From: Candidatus Nitrosacidococcus sp. I8
Lineage (GTDB): Bacteria > Pseudomonadota > Gammaproteobacteria > Nitrosococcales > Nitrosococcaceae
Length of the DNA: 64,000 bases
Reading direction: 5' to 3'
NCBI RefSeq assembly: GCF_945836005.1
Contig: NZ_OX241534.1
Span: 248,001-312,000, forward strand
The translations under genes and the position numbers were made by a program. Shown piece after piece: positions 57,616 through 64,000 of the stretch. Position 1 is the first letter of the stretch, and each line of letters opens with the position of its first letter. A model generated the notes under the pieces. It did no database searches. It was not told the origin of the DNA and saw nothing but the letters and a program-made list of their open reading frames with translations.

Positions 57616-59043
57616 GTGATTAATCCTCAAAAGAAGCATATTAATTATCTACCCCATATTTCTTCTATTTTATTTACTATTGGGCTCATTATTGTTCCAA
57701 ATTTTTTATTTTGGGGTATTTCGCTTAAATTCCATGTAGCCCGACCTATTTTTAATTTAGATTATTTTATTGCAGGGGCTCTATTTGCTACTCGTTTCAA
57801 ACCCATTGCTTATTTATTTTTTGCTACTGCACTTTCCTTTGATTTTCTTGCCATAGGCGGCTTAATTTTTCCGTTTGTTCGGATTCAAGATATTAACTAT
57901 TTGTTGAGTATGCTGCCCTATGCTGCACTTATTTGGCAGTTGAGTGCTGTAGTCATACTATTTACTATTATTGGGTTTGTTTATCTATTTTTTAAATTTA
58001 GCCATAAGATAAAACCTGTTGTTGCACTTGCTGCACTACTTTTAAGTTTTACTGTTTACCAAGCCTATGCATTGCAACCTTCCTTTAGAGAAGCAGATGC
58101 ATTTTATTCAACGAGCAATAAGATTATCGATAGCCAAGGGTATTTCTTTATTAGTACCCATCTCATTTCTTTCATAGATAATTTTTATGCTCCGGCAGAT
58201 CCCTTATTTCAAGTTGGATTTAAAGGGCAAACTCATAATTGGGTAGAGACTTCTCCTAATTCCCTTAACAAAAAATTATTATTAATTATTGCCGAGTCTT
58301 GGGGTGTAATGAAAGACTCTCAAATTCAAAAAGCAATGATTGCCCCTTTGTTAAATCAATCTAATCAGTTTGACTGGTTAGAACAGGGAACTTTAGCCAG
58401 TAGATTTTCTACGGTTCGAGCCGAATTACAAGAGCTCTGTGGTTTAGATACCCATCACTATAATTTAAAACCTTTAATTCAAGGATTTAAAGATTGCCTT
58501 CCTTGGAAGCTTGCCAATCATGGCTACCAGACTATATCCATTCATGGTTCAACAGGGCTTATGTATGATCGACTCTATTGGTATCCACGGGCAGGTTTTG
58601 AAAAAAGCCACTTTAAAGAAACTAATGACTGGCAAACCCAATGTTATTCATTTCCTGGTATATGCGATCGGGAAATCATAAGTAACTATCTTTCTCATGT
58701 ATTTGAAGATAATAAAAAACGCTTTGTCTATTATCTTACTTTAAATACCCATCCTCTTTATGATTTACGGGATCTCCATAAGGATATTTTTAACTGTGCT
58801 GTTTATAAAATTCCAGAAAAAAGCGAAACTTGTCGTATGGTAAAACTCCATACTCAATTTTTTGATGATTTAGCTCAAATTTTAGATAAAGATACCATGG
58901 CAGGTGTAGAAGTAATTATTATTGGGGATCATCAACCCAGAATTTTTGATTCTAAGGAATTTCAAAAATATCTTGAAGATGATAGGGTTTCCTGGATGCA
59001 CTTTCGCATTAAGGATCAGAGCAAAGATAAATTTCAAATTTAA
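57616..59043 (+). CDS. membrane sulfatase-fold transferase (lipoteichoic acid synthase-like)
   Basis: The 475-residue protein starts at GTG and has four to five N-terminal membrane segments (about 15-160), then an extracytoplasmic alkaline-phosphatase-like domain. The visible motifs are [12 protein letters not shown] near residues 219-230 (metal-binding Glu), [13 protein letters not shown] near 266-278 (likely Thr nucleophile), and [12 protein letters not shown] near 433-444 (metal-binding Asp and His). Members of this group transfer phosphoglycerol or phosphoethanolamine to surface glycans. It follows phoU by 21 bases and could share phosphate control. The donor and acceptor are unknown. Confidence 0.75.
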   Translation: MINPQKKHINYLPHISSILFTIGLIIVPNFLFWGISLKFHVARPIFNLDYFIAGALFATRFKPIAYLFFATALSFDFLAIGGLIFPFVRIQDINYLLSMLPYAALIWQLSAVVILFTIIGFVYLFFKFSHKIKPVVALAALLLSFTVYQAYALQPSFREADAFYSTSNKIIDSQGYFFISTHLISFIDNFYAPADPLFQVGFKGQTHNWVETSPNSLNKKLLLIIAESWGVMKDSQIQKAMIAPLLNQSNQFDWLEQGTLASRFSTVRAELQELCGLDTHHYNLKPLIQGFKDCLPWKLANHGYQTISIHGSTGLMYDRLYWYPRAGFEKSHFKETNDWQTQCYSFPGICDREIISNYLSHVFEDNKKRFVYYLTLNTHPLYDLRDLHKDIFNCAVYKIPEKSETCRMVKLHTQFFDDLAQILDKDTMAGVEVIIIGDHQPRIFDSKEFQKYLEDDRVSWMHFRIKDQSKDKFQI

Positions 59044-59339
59044 GGTAAAACATGTTTAAATGGTTTTACCATCACTTGCGTATAAACTCCTTCGAGCAAA
59101 AACGGATCTCCATTGGCCCAAGCTTGTGCTTCTTCTAAGGAAGAAAACTCTGCTACGATTAAGCTGCCCGTAAATCCTGATTCACCTGGATCTTCTGCAT
59201 CAATCGCTGGGAAAGGTCCAGCTAATACTAAACGCCCCTCTTCTTTTAAGGTTTGAATTCGATCTAAATGAGCTGGTCGTATTTTTCGGCGAAGCTCAAG
59301 GCTAGACTCTCTGTCTTGCCCAACAATAGCATATAGCAT
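59040..59339 (-). CDS. yciI: YciI family protein
   Basis: This 99-residue ferredoxin-fold protein has the conserved [11 protein letters not shown] start, the His in [22 protein letters not shown] near residues 22-43 and the acidic [17 protein letters not shown] near 79-95. The YciI family is of unsettled function. It lies three bases downstream of yciB on the same strand, a conserved pair, and overlaps by four bases the convergent sulfatase-like gene. Confidence 0.9.
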   Translation of the reverse strand: MLYAIVGQDRESSLELRRKIRPAHLDRIQTLKEEGRLVLAGPFPAIDAEDPGESGFTGSLIVAEFSSLEEAQAWANGDPFLLEGVYTQVMVKPFKHVLP

Positions 59340-59342
59340 AAA

Positions 59343-59957
59343 TTACTCCTCTGATGGTTCAAGATATTTAGTTAAATAAAAAGCCTGCCCAACTACAAAT
59401 AACATAGTTAGCCCTAACATTCCAAACAGTTTAAAATTTACCCAAGTAGATTCTGAAAAATGATAGGCTACATAAAGGTTAGCAGATCCTGAGATGAAGA
59501 AAAAAATTATCCAAGCAAGATTAAGCCGCTTCCAGATAGGAGAGGGTAAGGAAACAGCAGAACTCATCATTCGCTGAATCAATGGTTTTTTCATAAAAAA
59601 TTGGCTGGCTAGAAAAGCAGTACCAAATAACCAATTGACTACCGTAGGTTTCCACTTAATAAAGGTAGGATCATGAAAAATCAAGGTGGCGCCGCCTAAT
59701 ACTACGAGTAATCCTAGAGTCACTAGATACATGGTTTCTACTCGACCATGTTTCAGAAAGTAAAGACCTACTTGTAATCCAGAGGCTAAAATAGCCACAA
59801 CAGTAGCAATTAAAATAGCGTTTTCCGAATCACCTGGGGATAAATTTAAAAAAGGAATATGCTCTAATTTATCTAAAATTTCAGGAGGTAATTTATCATA
59901 GAGTTTATAGGCTCCAAAAAATAGCAATACTGGGAAAAAATCAAATAATAACTTCAT
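59343..59957 (-). CDS. yciB: inner-membrane septation/intracellular septation protein YciB
   Basis: The 204-residue product has five to six membrane segments and the family patterns FDFFPVLLFFGAYK at the N terminus, KWKPTVVNWLFGTAFLASQF near 101-120 and NLAWIIFFFISGSANLYVAY near 147-166. YciB (IspZ) helps cell-envelope integrity and divisome function in E. coli. It is paired with yciI downstream and divergent from the PHP-domain gene, a common arrangement. Confidence 0.92.
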   Translation of the reverse strand: MKLLFDFFPVLLFFGAYKLYDKLPPEILDKLEHIPFLNLSPGDSENAILIATVVAILASGLQVGLYFLKHGRVETMYLVTLGLLVVLGGATLIFHDPTFIKWKPTVVNWLFGTAFLASQFFMKKPLIQRMMSSAVSLPSPIWKRLNLAWIIFFFISGSANLYVAYHFSESTWVNFKLFGMLGLTMLFVVGQAFYLTKYLEPSEE

Positions 59958-60030
59958 CTATTCATCCTACAAGATATATATTCTGCTAATTATACGTATC
60001 TTATAAAACACACTCTAGCTAATCACCATT

Positions 60031-60861
60031 ATGATTTACGATTTACATACCCACTCTACCGAATCTGACGGCACATTAACGCCATCTCAGCTCATAGAAC
60101 ACGCAGTACGCCAAGGGGTAAATACCCTTGCTTTAACAGATCATGATTGTACCGCAGGTTTGGCTAAGGCTCAGATCACTGCCAAAGACTTAGGTCTTAA
60201 TCTCATTAATGGGGTTGAGATTTCAGTAACTTGGCATGATCATACTATTCACGTTCTAGGCTTAAACATTGATCCTGAAAACAAGCAACTCCAAGAAGGA
60301 TTAAGTACTTTAAGATCATATCGAAATAAACGGGGTCATAAAATTGCCGATCATCTGGAGCAATCAGGCATTATCGGTGCTCTAGAAGGTGCATTAAAAT
60401 ATTCCCAAGGTAACACTTTAAGCCGGACTCACTTTGCTCGTTTTCTACTCGCACAAGGTTATGGTAAGAGTATTCAAGATATTTTTAACCACTATCTAGT
60501 ACAGGGCAAGCCGGGTCATACAGTTGAACACTGGGCTTCCTTGGAACAGGTGCTCACTTTGATTCATGAAGCAGGGGGAGTTTCGGTAGTTGCTCATCCT
60601 GCCCGCTACAGATTAACTCGACCACAGCTTATCCAATTTCTTGAAGAATTTAAAGCACAAGGAGGGATGGGTTTAGAGGTGATTTCAGGTAGCCAGCCTT
60701 TAGATTCCACTGATTTTTTAGTAGATATAGCAAATAAACTTAACTTTGTAGGCTCCTGCGGTTCGGATTACCACGGCTCTCAAAATACTAAAAAAATTGA
60801 CCTAGGGCGTATCCCTCCATTTCCTAAAAACTGCCAGCCCGTGTGGGAACTATGGCATTAA
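60031..60861 (+). CDS. PHP-domain phosphoesterase (YciV/RNase AM-like)
   Basis: The 276-residue product is a PHP-superfamily metal hydrolase: DLHTHSTESDGTLTPSQLIE at residues 3-22, LALTDHDCTAG near 34-44, a conserved Glu in LINGVEISV near 56, HPARYR near 189, and GSCGSDYHG near 238-246. YciV-type enzymes hydrolyse 3',5'-nucleotide bisphosphates and trim short RNAs. The divergent neighbours yciB-yciI fit that subgroup. The exact substrate is an inference. Confidence 0.88.
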   Translation: MIYDLHTHSTESDGTLTPSQLIEHAVRQGVNTLALTDHDCTAGLAKAQITAKDLGLNLINGVEISVTWHDHTIHVLGLNIDPENKQLQEGLSTLRSYRNKRGHKIADHLEQSGIIGALEGALKYSQGNTLSRTHFARFLLAQGYGKSIQDIFNHYLVQGKPGHTVEHWASLEQVLTLIHEAGGVSVVAHPARYRLTRPQLIQFLEEFKAQGGMGLEVISGSQPLDSTDFLVDIANKLNFVGSCGSDYHGSQNTKKIDLGRIPPFPKNCQPVWELWH

Positions 60862-60883
60862 ATATAAATTTAAAACAACAATA

Positions 60884-61567
60884 ATGGTGAGTATTTGGTG
60901 GTTATTAAGTGTTTTAGGATTTCTTATTGCTTGGGGGATTATTTATGGGCTTCAAGCCTGTAAAAACGCAAATAGGGCAGATTGGGGCAGTATCCTATTA
61001 AACTATTTAGATGGCTTAAATCGGATCTATTGCCGTAAATTCCATAGGCTTAATCCTAAGCTACTTCCCTTACCTGAAACAGGGGGAGTCTTAATTGTCG
61101 CCAATCACATCTCGGGGCTAGATCCCCAGCTTTTAATTTCCGTTAGCACTCGCCCCCTGCGATTTCTAATTGCTAGAGAGGAATACGAAAGAAGAGGATT
61201 TCAATGGCTCTTTAAAGGAATGAAATGTATTCCAGTAGATCGGGAAACCAAGCCAGAAAAAGCCCTAAAAGCAGCACTATTAGCCCTTCAAGCAGGAGAG
61301 GTGATTGCTTTATTCCCCCAAGGTAAAATCCGTTTACCGAGCGATTCACCTGCTCCCTTAAAAAAAGGAGCGATTTGGCTAGCGACCCACACTCAAGTAC
61401 CCATTTATCCTGTGCATATCAAAGGAGTAAAAGGACAAGGACAAGTCATGGGCGCCTTATTCCAAAGAAGTCAGGTTACTTTACATCACTATGACCCCAT
61501 TTTTAGCCAATCTCTTTCTCCAGATCAGTGCTTGGCTCAAATATCTCAAGCTATTCAGGGAATATAA
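60884..61567 (+). CDS. PlsC-like glycerophospholipid acyltransferase (second copy)
   Basis: The 227-residue protein has an N-terminal membrane segment (about 4-22) and the acyltransferase motifs NHISGLDP near residues 74-81 (HX4D) and FPQGKIRLPSDSPAPLKKGA near 145-164. It differs from the PlsC at 11694-12446, which has HX4E and FPEGTR. FPQGK instead of FPEG(T/V)R suggests a divergent acceptor preference, for example an LPLAT-like or ornithine-lipid type acyltransferase. It lies 22 bases after the PHP-domain gene. Confidence 0.85.
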   Translation: MVSIWWLLSVLGFLIAWGIIYGLQACKNANRADWGSILLNYLDGLNRIYCRKFHRLNPKLLPLPETGGVLIVANHISGLDPQLLISVSTRPLRFLIAREEYERRGFQWLFKGMKCIPVDRETKPEKALKAALLALQAGEVIALFPQGKIRLPSDSPAPLKKGAIWLATHTQVPIYPVHIKGVKGQGQVMGALFQRSQVTLHHYDPIFSQSLSPDQCLAQISQAIQGI

Positions 61568-61665
61568 AATGCAGTACTGCCTAACACTGCGTTAAAGAGC
61601 TGATTAAATTAGCAAGCGAATACTAACCATTTATTTAATACTCTACCCTAGTTATCACTTTGAGT

Positions 61666-62637
61666 ATGAGCCGGTCTGATATGCTTTTTGAACTTCCTTT
61701 TGTTCAAGATAAAAATCTTGGTACATTCAAAAATCAAGAAATAGATGCTCAATGCCGCTCTTCTAGTATCTTACAAAACACGATACGAAGTCAGCTTCCT
61801 GATATTGTCGATATTCTTTTAACGGATCGAACCACATCTACAACTAAAAAAAAGAAAAATATCATTTGGGCAAATGAAAATTATCTCCAATACAGTAAAA
61901 AAGACTATGCAGTAACGGCTCAAATAAGATTAGAGTTGATCACTGGTCCCATGAATCAAATCATTATCCCCCGTGCTTTGAAGTCACGTACACTTCAAAA
62001 AGAGCGCACAAAGTCAAAAGCAGAAATTTTTACCCCAACCCGGATCATAAAAAAACAAAATGACATCATTGAACAAAATTACCTTAATGATGATTTAGAA
62101 ACTTATATCAAACGTACTTGGTTAGAAACTGCCTGTGGTGAAGCACCTTATATGGCAACACGCTACGATATGGAAACAGGGGAAATCATATCTCTTACAG
62201 ATCGTGTTGGTTTTATGGATCGAAAATTACAGCGTATTAATGCTGAAGTTAATGATAAGACTCAATGGCAACAATGGGTTGAAAAAGCTTATAAAGCAAG
62301 CTATGGCTTTGAATGGAACGGTGATTCTCTTTTATTAGCACGAGAAAACTTACTCTACACCTATCATGATTATTATTTTGCTAAATGGCATGAAGAGCCA
62401 ATCTACGATTTATATAAAAATATCGCGGAAATTATTAGCTATAACGTATTTCAGATGGATGGATTAAAGTACATTATCCCTCTTTCAGAAAAACGAGAAA
62501 AAATCACTCAGCAACAAATGAGTTTCTTCAATGACGAAGAATTAAAAGAACAATGGATCATAAAATCAGGGGAGAGAGTAAAAATTAAGAACTGGAACAC
62601 AGGGAAAATGGAGTTTTTCGATCACAATATGAAATAA
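61666..62637 (+). CDS. methyltransferase-like restriction-associated protein (no visible NPPY)
   Basis: The 323-residue product (ATG 61666; a TTG at 61660 is less likely) has KAEIFTPTRIIKKQNDIIE near residues 113-131, resembling the FTP region preceding N6-adenine methyltransferase cores, then TWLETACGEAPYMATRYD near 147-164, like the SAM-binding motif ACG. Further on are GFMDRKLQRINAEV and FEWNGDSLLLARENLLYTY. The catalytic NPPY motif is not present. I recall related proteins annotated as restriction endonuclease subunit M, but the role is not settled. It stops ten bases before the helicase gene, so they form a two-gene unit. Confidence 0.6.
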   Translation: MSRSDMLFELPFVQDKNLGTFKNQEIDAQCRSSSILQNTIRSQLPDIVDILLTDRTTSTTKKKKNIIWANENYLQYSKKDYAVTAQIRLELITGPMNQIIIPRALKSRTLQKERTKSKAEIFTPTRIIKKQNDIIEQNYLNDDLETYIKRTWLETACGEAPYMATRYDMETGEIISLTDRVGFMDRKLQRINAEVNDKTQWQQWVEKAYKASYGFEWNGDSLLLARENLLYTYHDYYFAKWHEEPIYDLYKNIAEIISYNVFQMDGLKYIIPLSEKREKITQQQMSFFNDEELKEQWIIKSGERVKIKNWNTGKMEFFDHNMK

Positions 62638-62647
62638 CAAAATAACT

Positions 62648-64000
62648 ATGAATGATAACACCACAATTAAAACCACAAAGTTAGTTCATCCACAAATTTA
62701 TGCCTACACCTTACCCTCTATCTCAGGTAAAAACGGCTGGATCAAAATAGGCTACATCGAGCGTCAAAATGTTGATGAACGGATTAAAGAGCAAACTAAA
62801 ACTGCTGCCATTGATTTGAAATATCATAAATTATGGTCAGAACCAGCACAATTTAAATCAGGCGACTGGTTTAAAGATAAGCAATTTCACACTTATTTAC
62901 GTAACTGCAAACAAATTAAGCAGTGTCCAAAAACTGAGTGGTTTTTCTATAACGGTACGCCTGAAAAATCTCTTGCTGATTTTAATGACTTCAAGAATCA
63001 GAATCTTACACAAATCAAAGAAAAACTAACCTACCAGTTACGCCCAGAGCAGGAAGAGGCAGTTGAGCAAACATTAAAATATGCTAAAAACCATCCTCAG
63101 GGTGAATTTTTATGGAATGCTAAACCTCGATTTGGTAAGACGCTCACTACTTATGATTTTGCACGCCAATTAGATGCAACCAAAGTCTTGATTGTCACCA
63201 ATCGTCCAGCTATTGCAAATGCTTGGTTTGATGATTTTGAAAAATTCATTGGATGGCAAACAGATTTTGCGTTTGTATCTACCAACGATTCATTGAAAGA
63301 TCGTCCTGTAATGACTCGTGATAAATTTCTTGATCAGCATGCCAATGGTAAAAAGCGTATCCTTGCTTTTATCTCATTGCAGGATTTAAAAGGCGCAATT
63401 TCCTTTGGTGGTATCCACGATAAATTATCATGGGTAAAAGAGATGGAATGGGATTTACTGGTGGTAGATGAACCCCATGAAGGGGTGGATACCTTTAAGA
63501 CAGAAATAGCGTTTGATAATATCAAGCGGAATTTCACCTTGCATTTATCTGGCACCCCATTTAAAGCTGTTGCTTCTGGCAAATTTGATCAAGATGCAAT
63601 TTACAACTGGAGTTATGCAGACGAACAAAACGCTAAAGCAAAATGGAATAGCTTAGAAGAAGATAATCCCTACCAGCGATTACCTCGCCTTAATTTGTTT
63701 TCCTATCAAATGAGTCAAATGATTACCGATGAGGTGAATAAAGGAGTAGGTATTAATGGGAAAAATATCGATTTTGCCTTTGATCTCAATGAATTTTTTG
63801 ACACTGATGAGAAAGGTAAATTTATCCATGAAACTGAAGTAAAAAAATGGTTAGATACCCTTTCTAAAAATGAAAAATACCCCTTTTCAACCAAGGCATT
63901 ACGAGATGAATTAAAGCACACTTTTTGGCTTTTGAATTGGGTTGCCAGTGCCAAAGCGTTACAAACATTATTACAAAACCATCCAGTATTTGAAAATTAT
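62648..64000 (+). CDS. GIY-YIG-like/DEAH-helicase restriction or defence protein, N-terminal part (partial)
   Basis: I found this by hand translation; the frame is open from ATG 62648 to the right edge (451 residues seen). The N-terminal part has YAYTLPSISGKNGWIKIGYIE near residues 18-38, which resembles a GIY-YIG nuclease opening (YxYT then IKIGY). The helicase core follows: LRPEQEEAVEQTL (Q motif), Walker A NAKPRFGKTLT near 157-167, VVDEPHEG near 272-279 in the DEAH position (DEPH) and LSGTPFKA. The order suggests a DNA-cutting motor. Its partner, the methyltransferase-like gene, precedes it. The C-terminal half lies beyond the window. Confidence 0.8.
   Translation, partial: MNDNTTIKTTKLVHPQIYAYTLPSISGKNGWIKIGYIERQNVDERIKEQTKTAAIDLKYHKLWSEPAQFKSGDWFKDKQFHTYLRNCKQIKQCPKTEWFFYNGTPEKSLADFNDFKNQNLTQIKEKLTYQLRPEQEEAVEQTLKYAKNHPQGEFLWNAKPRFGKTLTTYDFARQLDATKVLIVTNRPAIANAWFDDFEKFIGWQTDFAFVSTNDSLKDRPVMTRDKFLDQHANGKKRILAFISLQDLKGAISFGGIHDKLSWVKEMEWDLLVVDEPHEGVDTFKTEIAFDNIKRNFTLHLSGTPFKAVASGKFDQDAIYNWSYADEQNAKAKWNSLEEDNPYQRLPRLNLFSYQMSQMITDEVNKGVGINGKNIDFAFDLNEFFDTDEKGKFIHETEVKKWLDTLSKNEKYPFSTKALRDELKHTFWLLNWVASAKALQTLLQNHPVFENY

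Overview
The window looks like chromosome of an AT-rich gammaproteobacterium. The evidence is its housekeeping gene order and families: ruvX/yqgE/tonB, tamA-tamB, glyQ-glyS-gmhB-plsC, nnr-tsaE-amiB, trxB|ftsK-lolA and pstSCAB-phoU. A CbbR-like regulator, a PEP-CTERM-like secreted protein and the low GC would fit an autotrophic, Nitrosococcus-like lineage, but this assignment is a guess from family resemblance and not something the sequence proves. I saw no tRNA, rRNA, CRISPR array or intact insertion sequence.

Layout. 1-12.8 kb is core: start of pyrB, ruvX, yqgE and tonB on the minus strand, then tamA-tamB, glyQS, gmhB and plsC on the plus strand, and trxA. 12.9-16.8 kb is a secreted-protein patch: two tandem paralogous HAF-repeat genes, both broken by different mutations, and a fibro-slime/PEP-CTERM-like gene. 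A CbbR-like LysR regulator and mutL follow. 19.6-31.4 kb is an accessory island that separates mutL from amiB-tsaE-nnr, genes that are usually contiguous. It carries a type I restriction-modification locus (hsdM, fic, hsdS, then hsdR) interrupted by a GC-rich palindromic repeat, a broken DUF559 gene and a PIN-domain toxin-antitoxin pair, plus three secreted-protein genes, one of them frameshifted.

31.5-37.8 kb returns to core genes (amiB, tsaE, nnr, a sulfurtransferase, orn, an M48 protease). 38-39.8 kb holds two decayed genes, ada (damaged in both active sites) and a SnoaL-like gene. 40-48 kb is trxB, ftsK, lolA, yidD, an M23 protein, nudE and cysQ. 48-57.6 kb is a phosphate-uptake block: two phosphate-porin-like genes divergent from pstS-pstC-pstA-pstB-phoU, with unusually large PstC and PstA. 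57.6-61.6 kb holds a sulfatase-fold membrane enzyme, yciI, yciB, a PHP-domain enzyme and an acyltransferase. From 61.7 kb to the right edge lies a second defence-like locus: a methyltransferase-like protein without a visible NPPY motif and a GIY-YIG-like/DEAH helicase protein that runs off the window.

The most distinctive property is the number of recent-looking gene lesions, nearly all in accessory genes: both HAF genes, DUF559, the 30.4-31.4 kb secreted gene, ada and SnoaL. Each can be read as a nonsense mutation, a homopolymer slip, a short tandem duplication or a deletion between short direct repeats, and most core genes around them are intact. Two systems deserve a second look: the Fic-containing type I locus inserted between amiB and mutL, and the helicase/methyltransferase-like pair at the right edge.
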